A stretch of 33,570 nucleotides of DNA, taken from NCBI GenBank assembly GCA_021296135.1, contig JAGWAZ010000039.1, forward strand, positions 1 through 33,570, written 5' to 3'. The DNA is from Chlorobiota bacterium (GTDB taxonomy: Bacteria > Bacteroidota > Ignavibacteria > OLB7). This document shows, piece by piece, positions 17,115 to 24,751 of the stretch (positions are counted from its first letter, which is position 1; each line of letters opens with the position of its first letter). The notes beneath the pieces are model-generated. The model was not told where the DNA came from. It searched no databases and saw only the letters and a program-made list of their open reading frames with translations. The position numbers and the translations under genes were made by a program.

Positions 17115-17882
17115 CTATATCCCTTCGGTTATCAAAAAATCCCCGCTCACTGCTTTCGGGCCCTGCTTTTTCGCCGCTGCATGTTCTTTCTTCGCTTCCC
17201 ACTCGCACAGATCGAACAGAGGACACTCAAAACAGTGAGGTAATCGGGCTTTGCAAATCTCTCGTCCAAAGTGGATCAGACTCACGTGAAGTTCACGCGC
17301 TCGCCCTTTCGGGATAAGGGGACGAAGATCACGAAACGTTTTGTCAGGGCTTGATGCGTTAACGATACCAAGTCGATTGAGGATACGATGCAGATGTGTG
17401 TCAACAGCACATAGATCGCGGTCGAGCGCAAACATCATCGCGCAGGATGCGCTCTTCAGCCCTACTCCCTTGATGCTCGTCAGGAATTCCAGCAACTCAT
17501 CGTCGGGAACATCCTCGATACCACGCAGCTTAAAATCTCCCCATTGTTCTTGAAAAGCTCTGAGCGTATTCTGAATCCCTCTCGCTTTCTGATCGGCCAG
17601 TCCGCCTATCCGTATCGTCTCGGCCAGTTCATCCAAGTCAGCATCTGCAGCGTCTTCCCACCGTGGCCAGGCAACTCGCAACGCTTGATAGGCCTTATGA
17701 CTGTTGACATCACTGGTATTTTGCGAAAGGATAATTGCCGTCAATGCGTCAACAAAAGGAACATCTCCACCACTCCGGTTCTTCTTTGGAAAATGATTCT
17801 TCAGTCGATTGCCAATCTGCCGAACAAGTTTTTTGCGCTCACTCTTTCCCTCCGTACTGCTCCGACTTTTTAACTGTGCCAT
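17115..17882 (-). CDS. nth: endonuclease III-like DNA glycosylase
   Basis: Base-excision-repair glycosylase/AP lyase of the HhH-GPD family, with 255 residues from the ATG at 17882. The helix-hairpin-helix SIKGVGLKSASCAMM carries the catalytic Lys143, and AVDTHLHRI carries the catalytic Asp161. The C-terminal 4Fe-4S loop C-x6-C-x2-C-x5-C is intact (Cys210, 217, 220, 226). DALTAIILSQNTSD (45-58) matches the conserved DNA-intercalating region. The frame is open to a TTG at 17906, but the ATG is preferable; an AGGA lies about 13 bases before it. The sequence is somewhat unlike E. coli Nth, with a basic N-terminal extension and a Lys/Ala-rich tail, so it may belong to a distinct endonuclease-III subfamily. 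It is monocistronic between two intergenic regions that carry copies of the same hairpin repeat. Confidence 0.9.
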   Translation of the reverse strand: MAQLKSRSSTEGKSERKKLVRQIGNRLKNHFPKKNRSGGDVPFVDALTAIILSQNTSDVNSHKAYQALRVAWPRWEDAADADLDELAETIRIGGLADQKARGIQNTLRAFQEQWGDFKLRGIEDVPDDELLEFLTSIKGVGLKSASCAMMFALDRDLCAVDTHLHRILNRLGIVNASSPDKTFRDLRPLIPKGRARELHVSLIHFGREICKARLPHCFECPLFDLCEWEAKKEHAAAKKQGPKAVSGDFLITEGI

Positions 17883-18013
17883 AGATGTTCTTGATTCCTG
17901 TAACAACCCTCTGGAATCTACAGGGGAATATCATTGCAACCAAACGGCACGGATAGCAGTAAGGCAAAGGCTATCATTACCTTTAGTCGTTTTCTTCTCT
18001 TGTAATCCTTTCC

Positions 18014-18066
18014 AAAATCAAAGGGGACGTCCCCATGCAAATATCCCTCTCTTTAACAACCACCAT
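18014..18066. repeat. third, partial copy of the intergenic hairpin element
   Basis: CCAAAATC, then the perfect palindrome GGGGACGTCCCC (18023-18034), running directly into ATGC, then ATCCC-TCTCTTT and AACAACCACC. Order and spacing match the elements at 16605-16830 (CCA, A-rich, GGGG...CCCCATGC, CCC, T run, AACCAC), but the distal arm no longer pairs over its full length. The rest of the 435-base gap 17883-18317 holds no gene I can support. Near its right end is a strong GGAGG (18244-18248) that precedes no ATG-initiated gene at normal distance. Confidence 0.5.
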
Positions 18067-18278
18067 ACTAACCGAATACAATCATCCGACAGCAATGCTT
18101 TACTTCTCCGACCAACAACTCGCAACTATACATACCCGTTGCCAACGACAACACATTCAACTCATACTGGTGATTGCCATTGTTTCGGAACTCTAAGCGC
18201 TCTTCCAGCACAATACATCCTTTTATTCATATAGCCGACTGAAGGAGGATTTATCTGGGTCGATGTAGCGTCGGTTAC

Positions 18279-18286
18279 TATCTTTC
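18279..18286 (+). promoter_or_regulatory. possible -7 element for the enoyl-CoA hydratase gene
   Basis: TATCTTTC matches TAnnTTTG at seven of eight positions and ends 31 bases before the ATG at 18318. No good TTTG lies 19-20 bases upstream, so the call is weak. Confidence 0.25.
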
Positions 18287-18317
18287 GCCCTTCACAAGCA
18301 TATCAACAATTAAGTAT

Positions 18318-19100
18318 ATGGAATACGCCACACTGAGCGTCGAGCGGAAAGACGCATACGTTATCATCAGACTGAACAGACCTGAAGCACTGAACGCATT
18401 GAGCATAGAGCTGCTCGAAGATTTGCGACGGGTGATTGCCGAAGTGGAACGGGATGACTCAATCCTGGGTGCGATTATCACCGGTACCGGAGAGAAAGCT
18501 TTTGCTGCCGGAGCAGACATCGAAGAGCTTCACGAACTCGATGGTTACACCGGAGAGGAATACTCCGAGCTGGGACAGGGAGTCTTCTCGATGATTGAGA
18601 ATCTGGACAAACCGATCATCGCTGCTGTCAACGGATTTGCACTTGGTGGTGGCTGCGAACTGGCAATGGCCTGTCATATTCGCCTGGCGAGCGAAAAGGC
18701 AAAGTTTGGCCAGCCTGAAGTGAACCTCGGCATCATTCCAGGCTTTGGCGGCACACAACGTCTTTCACGACTGATTGGCGTCGGTCGCGCTATTGAGTAT
18801 AACCTGACTGGTGCTCTGATCGATGCAGAAAGGGCTGAACAGATCGGCCTTGCAAACCACGTCTACCATGCCGATGAACTCCTTACGAAGGCTGAGGAGA
18901 TGATGGAAACAATCCTTGCCAAAGGTCCGATCGCTATGCAGAATACTCTCAGAGCAACTGCCTCTTCTGTCAACTTGACCACCGAAAAAGGAATGGAGTA
19001 TGAAGCAAAGCTCTTTGGAGAGACATGCGGCACAACTGACTTCAAGGAGGGGACAAAGGCTTTTCTGGAGAAGAGGAAGGCGAAGTTTGTTGGAGAGTGA
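18318..19100 (+). CDS. enoyl-CoA hydratase (crotonase family)
   Basis: Hydrates trans-2-enoyl-CoA in beta-oxidation or short-chain acyl-CoA metabolism; cytoplasmic. It has 260 residues, typical for the family. The oxyanion-hole segments AFAAGADIEEL (61-71) and FALGGGCELAMACH (107-120) are present. The two catalytic glutamates are Glu114 (GGGCELA) and Glu134 (FGQPEVNLGIIPGFGGTQRL). Both catalytic Glu argue for a true hydratase and not a dehydratase-only or isomerase relative. The natural substrate (crotonyl-CoA or longer) cannot be told from sequence. The ATG at 18318 matches the family N-terminus but lacks a ribosome site; a GGAGG 70 bases upstream sits six bases before an in-frame CTG. No other fatty-acid gene is adjacent. 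The 332 bases after it (19101-19432) contain no gene, only short imperfect inverted repeats. Confidence 0.93.
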   Translation: MEYATLSVERKDAYVIIRLNRPEALNALSIELLEDLRRVIAEVERDDSILGAIITGTGEKAFAAGADIEELHELDGYTGEEYSELGQGVFSMIENLDKPIIAAVNGFALGGGCELAMACHIRLASEKAKFGQPEVNLGIIPGFGGTQRLSRLIGVGRAIEYNLTGALIDAERAEQIGLANHVYHADELLTKAEEMMETILAKGPIAMQNTLRATASSVNLTTEKGMEYEAKLFGETCGTTDFKEGTKAFLEKRKAKFVGE

Positions 19101-19392
19101 GAGGACAGGGAGAAGAGATAAAGGCAGAAAGGAGAGTGCCGGGATGAGAATTGAAGTTACGCATCTGCCCGACTCAGCGATAACGGTCGAGTCTGTTCAG
19201 ACTTCTGTGTCATTAAACATAACAACGGTCTACTAAATTTCAATAGCTTCCTTGGTGCTGGCTCTTTATACACGCTTCAGATCGGCCATGAACGCCTTTT
19301 GATGCTTTGAGCCACCATGCAGTTTTTTCGTTTTTGAGTTGAAGGCGCTCTCAATTCTCCGCTAAAGGAAATTTTATCTCCTCTCGAGTGTT

Positions 19393-19426
19393 TATATTTC
19401 CAGTCGGTAACAACACTAGCAAGGAG
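19393..19426 (+). promoter_or_regulatory. possible promoter -7 box and clear Shine-Dalgarno for the first sugar dehydrogenase
   Basis: TATATTTC at 19393-19400 is one base off TAnnTTTG, with a T-rich TTTT 18 bases upstream. AAGGAG at 19421-19426 is six bases before the ATG at 19433. This strong ribosome site fixes the start there and rejects the in-frame start at 19388. Confidence 0.5.
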
Positions 19427-19432
19427 ATAGCT

Positions 19433-20722
19433 ATGCATATTCTGTCAACTTCCTTTGGACTCCTGACTATTATTACTCTGATTATTTCCTCCTGTGCCTC
19501 AAACGCCCAAACAATTTCACTTGAGGTTGTTGAGGCATTTCCCAATCTCTCCTTCGGACAACCGACTGACATACAGAATGCCGGAGATGGATCGAATCGT
19601 CTCTTTGTTTGCGATAAGAGAGGGCGTATCCACGTCTTTGATAATGATCCCGAGGCGACTGAATCTTCAGTCTTTCTTGACATCAGGGACAGGGTGGTTA
19701 CAACATCTGAAATGGGATTGCTCGGACTTGCCTTCCATCCCAACTATGAAGAGAATGGCTATTTCTACATGAATTACAACGTGCGTCGTGGGAATTCCCT
19801 CTTCACTATCATTTCTCGCATGAGTGTCGACGACGAAGACCCTGACCGGGCTAACCCTTCTTCCGAGCTTATACTCATGGAGTTCATCCAACCTTTCGTT
19901 AACCATGATGGAGGACAGATTGCGTTTGGACCGGATGATGGCTATCTCTACATAGCAACCGGCGATGGTGGTTCAGGGGGTGATCCGCTTAATGCCGGTC
20001 AGGACTTACGTTCACTTCTAGGAAAAATTCTCCGGATCGATGTCGATGATCCTGACGATGGAATGAACTATGGTATCCCGGAAACAAATCCCTTTGCGGG
20101 GAACTCCCACTACGCCCAGGAAATATGGGCCTGGGGATTGCGTAATCCCTGGCGTTTCAGCTTCGATCCCCCGACCGGAAGACTCTGGGCAGCCGATGTT
20201 GGGCAAGATTTGTATGAGGAAGTGAGCATCATCGAGAAAGGTGGGAACTATGGATGGCGCATTACTGAGGGTTGGCATTGTTTCAATCCATCGAACAATT
20301 GCGACTCAATTGGATTGATCGGCCCTGTCTGGGAGTACGGACGGAGCGAGGGTGCCTCGATTACCGGAGGCTTCGTTTATCGTGGCTCGAATACTCCTGA
20401 ATTAGAAGGGATGTACGTTTACAGCGATTTTGTGTCGGGGCGAGTCTGGGCGCTCGATTATAAGAGTGGCGATGACGTCACCAACATCCTCATAGAGAAT
20501 ACAGATCTTGCGATATCGACGTTGGGAATTGATGAGGATAATGAACTGTATCTGGGAGAATTCAATGATGGTAGGCTCTATAAGCTTGCAGACCCACCAG
20601 GCTCTGTTGATGACCACGAGAAGGCAGGAGCAACACTCCATTCCGCAATACCGAACCCTGCAACCGACCGAATCACTATCCCTTACGAGATGAACGCCCG
20701 CACCGATTGGGGGAAGAGATAG
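19433..20722 (+). CDS. PQQ-dependent sugar dehydrogenase (GSDH family), copy A, sorting domain frameshifted
   Basis: Exported six-bladed beta-propeller of the glucose/sorbosone dehydrogenase family, which oxidises aldose sugars with PQQ and calcium outside the cytoplasm. The start is fixed by AAGGAG six bases before the ATG. Residues 1-24 are a signal peptide ending SNAQ; the ISSC within it also fits a lipobox, though copy B lacks that Cys. Family motifs: FPNLSFGQPTDIQ, LLGLAFHPNY, the catalytic-His segment NHDGGQIAFGP, LYIATGDGGSGGDP, GKILRIDVDDP, AWGLRNPWRFSFD, DVGQDLYEEV and GGNYGWRITEG. After the propeller a T9SS type-A domain begins (LHSAIPNPATDRITIPYEM) but the frame ends at 20722. Its second half continues in the -1 frame at 20707-20862. 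The enzyme domain looks complete; type IX export should fail. A paralogue follows. Confidence 0.85.
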   Translation: MHILSTSFGLLTIITLIISSCASNAQTISLEVVEAFPNLSFGQPTDIQNAGDGSNRLFVCDKRGRIHVFDNDPEATESSVFLDIRDRVVTTSEMGLLGLAFHPNYEENGYFYMNYNVRRGNSLFTIISRMSVDDEDPDRANPSSELILMEFIQPFVNHDGGQIAFGPDDGYLYIATGDGGSGGDPLNAGQDLRSLLGKILRIDVDDPDDGMNYGIPETNPFAGNSHYAQEIWAWGLRNPWRFSFDPPTGRLWAADVGQDLYEEVSIIEKGGNYGWRITEGWHCFNPSNNCDSIGLIGPVWEYGRSEGASITGGFVYRGSNTPELEGMYVYSDFVSGRVWALDYKSGDDVTNILIENTDLAISTLGIDEDNELYLGEFNDGRLYKLADPPGSVDDHEKAGATLHSAIPNPATDRITIPYEMNARTDWGKR

Positions 20723-20862
20723 CACAACTGGTAGAGGGTGTTAAGGAAAAAGGAAAACACCATGTTGAGTTTGATACCACTGAGGTTCCCGCTGGGGTCT
20801 ATTACGCCAGACTCACAACAAACCATGGGCAGGTCTCACGGAAGGTCACGGTTGTGCGATGA
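20707..20862 (+). pseudogene. out-of-frame second half of the T9SS sorting domain of dehydrogenase copy A
   Basis: In the -1 frame relative to copy A the DNA reads LGEEIAQLVEGV, HHVEFDTTEVPAGVYYARLT and a final basic TVVR before TGA, the exact continuation expected of a type-A sorting domain. The intact domain of the 12944 gene has about eight residues (VTLRLFNT) between its first and second halves. Here they are missing, so a short deletion whose length is not a multiple of three joined GCACCGAT to TGGGGGAAGAG. Confidence 0.85.
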
Positions 20863-20968
20863 CCCCTGGATGATTTGCGATTGAAGCGCTGGGTTCCTGT
20901 CTCTTGTCTCATATCAAGCCCTCGATCGATACTCTACCTCAAACATAGGCAGCCTTTTACGTGAACCA

Positions 20969-20998
20969 AGATCGAGCCATTTCATGGTGGCTCGATCT
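20969..20998. terminator. hairpin between the two dehydrogenase genes
   Basis: AGATCGAGCCA (20969-20979) is the perfect complement of TGGCTCGATCT (20988-20998) around an 8-base loop. No T run follows. It may separate transcription of copy A from copy B. The rest of 20863-21102 holds nothing I recognise. Confidence 0.5.
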
Positions 20999-21102
20999 GA
21001 CACTTTATCTGCTATTAAGCCTCCCATCCTCTCCGAGTGAGATCTTATTTCCCCTGAATTGTGTATCTTCTGACAGACTACATCACTGTTTTATACACCA
21101 TT

Positions 21103-22380
21103 ATGAACATTCTAACTGCTGCATTTCTCCTTTCAACCTTTGCCGGCCTCATTAGCATGTCTGCCGTTTCCAATGCTCAAGTACCTTCACTTAAGGTTAT
21201 CGAGGCCTTCCCGAACCTCACTTTTGACAAACCAACGGATATTCAGAATGCCGGTGATGCATCGCATCGTCTTTTTGTCGCTGAAAAGCCGGGTCGGATT
21301 CATGTTTTCGATACAGATGCTGAAATCCCTGAATCTTCAGTATTTCTTGATATCAGCCACCAGGTTGCTTCTGGTTGGGAGGAAGGACTTCTTGGTTTTA
21401 CGTTCCATCCAAAATATACAGAGAACGGCTATTTCTATGTGAACTACATAACACAACGGGGGACCAAATACTATACACGTATATCACGTTTTACCGTCAG
21501 TGCAGAGAATCGCGACAAAGCCGATCCGGAAACTGAAGTTCTTCTGCTTGAAATTGAACAACCGACCACTATTCACAATGGTGGACAGCTTGCTTTTGGA
21601 CCTGATGGATATCTCTATATTTCTCAGGGAGATGGAGGACCTAGTCGCGATCCGTTAAACAACGGGCAGAACTTGCGTTCTCTACATGGCAAAATTCTAC
21701 GCATTGATGTTGACAATCTGGATAACGGAATGAACTATGGTATTCCCGAAACAAATCCGTTTGCCGGGAACACCCATTACCAAAATGAAATCTATGCGTG
21801 GGGTTTACGTAATCCCTGGCGTTTCAGCATTGATTGGCCGACCGGGCGTATCTGGGCAGGAGATGTTGGGCAAGATCTCTATGAGGAAGTAAACATCATC
21901 GAGAAAGGTGGAAACTATGGATGGCGCATTACTGAGGGTCGGCATTGTTTCAATCCATCGAACAATTGCGACTCAATTGGATTGATCGGCCCTGTCTGGG
22001 AGTATCGACATATGGATAGTAATGCCTCAATTACCGGAGGCCACGTCTATAGAGGGTCGGACATACCGGAACTGAAGGGAATGTATGTTTATGGCGACTT
22101 CGGTTCCGGCCGTGTCTGGGCACTCGATTATCAAGGAGAGAACAACATCACAAATACTCTCATAGAAGACACTCCCCTTAACATTGTAGCATTCGGGACC
22201 GATGAAGCGAATGAACTCTATATTGTAGGACTCTATGGCAGGCTCTATAAGCTTGCAGACCCACCAGGCTCTGTTGATGACCACGAGAAGGCAGAAGCAA
22301 CACTCCATTCCGCAATACCGAACCCTGCAACCGACCGAATCACTATCCCTTACGAGATGAACGCCCGCACCGATAGATAG
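21103..22380 (+). CDS. PQQ-dependent sugar dehydrogenase (GSDH family), copy B, sorting domain frameshifted
   Basis: Paralogue of the preceding gene with the same architecture, 425 residues from the ATG at 21103. An in-frame GTG at 21061 would put polar residues before the signal peptide. The signal peptide is MNILTAAFLLSTFAGL... ending SNAQ. Motifs: LLGFTFHPKY, IHNGGQLAFGP with the catalytic His, LYISQGDGGPSRDP, GKILRIDVDN, AWGLRNPWRFSID, DVGQDLYEEV and GGNYGWRITEG. Most of the gene differs clearly from copy A at DNA level. Two patches are almost identical, though: 21894-22004, and 22241 to about 22460. The second patch contains the sorting domain, and copy B ends at a TAG in the same place and frame as copy A, lacking nine further bases. 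The out-of-frame remainder is 22377-22520. The substrate is unknown. Confidence 0.85.
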   Translation: MNILTAAFLLSTFAGLISMSAVSNAQVPSLKVIEAFPNLTFDKPTDIQNAGDASHRLFVAEKPGRIHVFDTDAEIPESSVFLDISHQVASGWEEGLLGFTFHPKYTENGYFYVNYITQRGTKYYTRISRFTVSAENRDKADPETEVLLLEIEQPTTIHNGGQLAFGPDGYLYISQGDGGPSRDPLNNGQNLRSLHGKILRIDVDNLDNGMNYGIPETNPFAGNTHYQNEIYAWGLRNPWRFSIDWPTGRIWAGDVGQDLYEEVNIIEKGGNYGWRITEGRHCFNPSNNCDSIGLIGPVWEYRHMDSNASITGGHVYRGSDIPELKGMYVYGDFGSGRVWALDYQGENNITNTLIEDTPLNIVAFGTDEANELYIVGLYGRLYKLADPPGSVDDHEKAEATLHSAIPNPATDRITIPYEMNARTDR

Positions 22381-22520
22381 CACAACTGGTAGAGGGTGTT
22401 AAGGAAAAAGGCAAACACCGTGTTGAGTTTGATACCACTGAGGTTCCCGCTGGGGTCTATTATGTCCGACTGACAACGGATCAGACACAGATTTTACGGA
22501 AGTTAACGGTGACTCATTGA
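22377..22520 (+). pseudogene. out-of-frame second half of the T9SS sorting domain of dehydrogenase copy B
   Basis: Reads IAQLVEGV, KHRVEFDTTEVPAGVYYVRL and a terminal LTVTH before TGA at 22518-22520, again in the -1 frame. Relative to copy A the nine bases TGGGGGAAG after GCACCGAT are absent, so the frame relation is unchanged. The original stop is four bases before the DinB-family start at 22525, so the intact ancestral gene would have been tightly coupled to it. Confidence 0.85.
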
Positions 22521-22524
22521 TCTG

Positions 22525-23037
22525 ATGAATCTTGAACGTTTATCACAACAGTTGCTCGCAACAATTCCAACGCTTCAGAGCATGCTTACGCCAATCAACA
22601 AAGATCAAGTCCGATGGCGTCCTGCACCTGAGAAGTGGTCTATCCTCGACGTAATCAACCATCTTGCCGATGAAGAACGGGTTGATTTCCGTCAACGCCT
22701 CGATCTAACACTTCATCATCCTGAGCAAGACTGGCCGGGAATCAATCCCGATGTCGCTGTGAAAGATCCACGTTATAAAAATCGTTCGCTTCAGGAAGCG
22801 CTTGATGACTTTATTGCCGAGCGGCATCGCTCGCTGCAATGGCTGGACTCTCTTGGATCTCCTGACTGGAATCAGGCCCATGTCCATGCACGCTTTGGTT
22901 TAATGTGTGCCGGAGAATTGATGGCAGCCTGGGTTGCACATGATCTGCTCCACCTTCGCCAACTGATACGACTGAAGTGGGAGTATCTTGCTACGCAGAC
23001 TGAACCGTTCGGGCTTGACTATGCCGGGAGTTGGTAA
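22525..23037 (+). CDS. DinB/YfiT-fold protein
   Basis: A 170-residue four-helix-bundle protein of the DinB superfamily (not DNA polymerase IV). The three metal-ligand histidines of the fold are in place: His46 in DVINHLADEE, and His139 and His143 in WVAHDLLHLRQL. The segment RWRPAPEKWSILDVINHL is typical of this family. Members bind a divalent metal; some are thiol-dependent S-transferases, most have no known role. There is no signal peptide, so it is cytoplasmic. It starts four bases after the ancestral stop of dehydrogenase copy B and is probably on the same transcript; the PPC-domain gene follows after 44 bases. Confidence 0.85.
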   Translation: MNLERLSQQLLATIPTLQSMLTPINKDQVRWRPAPEKWSILDVINHLADEERVDFRQRLDLTLHHPEQDWPGINPDVAVKDPRYKNRSLQEALDDFIAERHRSLQWLDSLGSPDWNQAHVHARFGLMCAGELMAAWVAHDLLHLRQLIRLKWEYLATQTEPFGLDYAGSW

Positions 23038-23081
23038 CGTTTTCTTCAGAGTTTACCCAATGCAATCAGCAGCCACGCATC

Positions 23082-23516
23082 ATGCGCTATAAACTGATTG
23101 ATGAATCACATGGCTGGCGAACATTCATGGTGGTCTTCGACAAAGGTGATGCCGCCATGAAGAAGCTTCTGGAGTTTGTGACTGCACAGGAGATAACGGC
23201 TGCAAGTTTCGTCGGGCTTGGTGCCTTCAGCGAAGCAAGGCTGGCTTTCTATGACCGCACGACAAAGGAGTATACACCAATCCCCGTTGATGAGCAGACG
23301 GAAGTGCTGAACATAACTGGCAACGTTGCTCTCTATAACGGTGAGCCCCGACTTCATGCTCATGCTATGCTTAGCAGACCGGATAGCTCCACGATTGGTG
23401 GGCATTTGGTTGAAGGGATCGTCTGGCCGACGCTGGAAATTACTCTGGTTGCCTCTCCTGATCAGCTTGAACGTGATCTCGACGAGGAGACCGGATTGCC
23501 GCTGTTGAGACCATAA
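23082..23516 (+). CDS. PPC (DUF296)-domain protein
   Basis: A 144-residue single-domain PPC/DUF296 protein, a trimer-forming fold also fused to AT-hooks in plant DNA-binding proteins. Bacterial stand-alone versions bind a metal. Likely ligands are His92 and His94 (LHAHAMLSR) and His108 (IGGHLVEGIVWPTLEI); AASFVGLGAFSEARLAFYD is the conserved core. I use the ATG at 23082 (MRYKLIDESHGW), which gives the standard N-terminus. The frame is open to 23031, but that would overlap the DinB-fold gene and add atypical residues. DNA binding is not certain because there is no AT-hook. It probably ends the transcript that includes the DinB-fold gene; an inverted repeat follows the stop at once. Confidence 0.85.
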   Translation: MRYKLIDESHGWRTFMVVFDKGDAAMKKLLEFVTAQEITAASFVGLGAFSEARLAFYDRTTKEYTPIPVDEQTEVLNITGNVALYNGEPRLHAHAMLSRPDSSTIGGHLVEGIVWPTLEITLVASPDQLERDLDEETGLPLLRP

Positions 23517-23600
23517 CACTTTGCGCTTCTTCGCGTTCTTAGCGGATAACTCTCTACGAACAGCGAAGAGAAGCCACCAAGGGTGCAAAGAACGCAAAAG
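23517..23600. repeat. imperfect inverted repeat with CTTTGCG-TTCTT arms, copy 1
   Basis: Left arm begins CACTTTGCGCTTCTTCGCG (23517-23535); right arm ends GCAAAGAACGCAAAAG (23585-23600). The arms are imperfect reverse complements. It starts directly at the stop of the PPC-domain gene and may act as its terminator. The motif family (CTTTGCGTTCTTTGCGG) is a widely dispersed intergenic repeat in many genomes. Between this copy and copy 2 (23601-23890) I find no gene; the open frame through 23521-23727 starts in the repeat and looks spurious. Confidence 0.6.
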
Positions 23601-23890
23601 GCTTCCGATTATGCCACGCGCAAAGGTTCGTGCCGATGATTCACCTGAGAATCTCACTTTCGATAGTATAGTTTCGGGAACCGGAACAGCCGAGGCGATA
23701 AACAGAAGATCAAGACGTGGGATTTAACAGAACTGACATCTCGCATAGATCTCAGCGTAGTAGCTCAGGGATTCTATCTGGCTCGGCTTGTAGTTGATAG
23801 AACGGTAGTTGGGATAGAACGGATTATACGATAATTACGAGTGCAAGTCTCCTAAGGCTCCTGCCGACACCTCATTTCCATAATCACTGT

Positions 23891-23969
23891 TTTCCTTTGC
23901 GTTCTTCGAGATTTTCTTTTCTTGCATGAAAGAGAGGAACCGCAAAGAACGCCAAGGGACGCGAAAGTG
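23891..23969. repeat. imperfect inverted repeat with CTTTGCG-TTCTT arms, copy 2
   Basis: Left arm TTTCCTTTGCGTTCTTCGAG (23891-23910); right arm CGCAAAGAACGCCAAGG (23941-23957) followed by GACGCGAAAGTG. It has the same arm motif and almost the same length as copy 1, 290 bases downstream. Confidence 0.6.
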
Positions 23970-24005
23970 ATGCGCCTATTCATGCAACACATTGTTTGAT
24001 CAGAT

Positions 24006-24037
24006 TCTGGATCACATCTACCGAATTATTATTTTTG
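24006..24037 (+). promoter_or_regulatory. probable Bacteroidota-type promoter for the 24073 lipoprotein gene
   Basis: TATTTTTG at 24030-24037 matches TAnnTTTG fully. TCTG at 24006-24009, 20 bases upstream, matches TTTG at three of four. The ATG at 24073 is 35 bases downstream. Confidence 0.5.
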
Positions 24038-24072
24038 AACGAGTCCCGAAATTAAAGATACCACCGATAGAT

Positions 24073-24660
24073 ATGTTGCGCCGATTCACTTTCAACATCA
24101 CGACGCTTCTGCTGACATGCGGTCTTCTCTCATGCGATTTCCGCAATCCGGATGAGGGATATGACTCGGACTGGGAGCCCGATCATTCAGCAACTCATGA
24201 AGATGGGGACGCCCAGCACCCAACTGATGAGAATGAAACACCCAACGCCACAGGTTCCCTCCCTAAGGAGACCGATGCGGCTCCATACAGGCGACCGAAC
24301 GACATCGTTGCTGATACTGCTACGATGCAGGCAACCGCTGGAGAGTGGAGTGAGATGAACGAGAGCCTGAAGACAAGCTATAACGTCTATCGAGAGGATG
24401 GGAAGATTGCCATGATTGTTGAAAAGACCGACGCCTCGACACGTAGCTACTATTATAATGATGGAATTTTTTTCTATTTCAATGAATCTGCCGATGATGG
24501 CTCGTGGAAACTTACTGTAGAGTTTGATGAGTATGGTGACGTCCGGGGTTCACGCAAACAGGTCAATGGAGAACGTACACGAATAGATGGAGATCGGCTT
24601 TCAGAGATTGTTGAGCATGCCGTTGAACTGAGACTGGCAAGTGAGGAGATTGCAGAGTAA
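24073..24660 (+). CDS. lipoprotein of unknown function
   Basis: A 195-residue predicted lipoprotein. From the ATG at 24073 it has MLRRF, a hydrophobic stretch and the lipobox GLLSC with the acylated Cys21; Asp follows at +2. Longer in-frame starts back to 23992 would bury the signal and cross the promoter-like TATTTTTG. Residues about 22-95 are acidic, Pro/Thr/Asp-rich and probably disordered. Residues about 95-195 form an ordered region with TSYNVYREDGKIAMIVEKTDASTR-type strands, YYYNDGIFFYFNES, a GSRKQVNGERTRI turn and a final Glu-rich helix. The alternating strands suggest a small beta-sheet sensor-like domain, but I do not recognise a family. The CHAD gene follows after 91 bases on the same strand and may share the transcript. 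Confidence 0.75.
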   Translation: MLRRFTFNITTLLLTCGLLSCDFRNPDEGYDSDWEPDHSATHEDGDAQHPTDENETPNATGSLPKETDAAPYRRPNDIVADTATMQATAGEWSEMNESLKTSYNVYREDGKIAMIVEKTDASTRSYYYNDGIFFYFNESADDGSWKLTVEFDEYGDVRGSRKQVNGERTRIDGDRLSEIVEHAVELRLASEEIAE

Positions 24661-24751
24661 GTATCCACCTTACTATTGATTTATTAACTCTACACAGAAA
24701 CTCGCTTGACTCATCAAAGAGTTGTACTTTTCAGGCTGAAAGTCTTCGGCC

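Noticed and set aside
20700-20725. Programmed -1 frameshift in dehydrogenase copy A at GATTGGGGGAAG
   Set aside because: The site is not a good slippery heptamer, copy B lacks the G run altogether, and about eight residues of the domain are missing, so deletion fits better.
22870-23516. DNA polymerase IV or SOS function for the DinB/PPC pair
   Set aside because: The DinB-fold family name comes from a Bacillus damage-inducible gene and is unrelated to polymerase IV; no SOS box is seen.
23521-23727. 68-codon open frame after the PPC-domain gene
   Set aside because: It begins inside an inverted repeat shared with 23891-23969, and its product resembles nothing; probably not coding.
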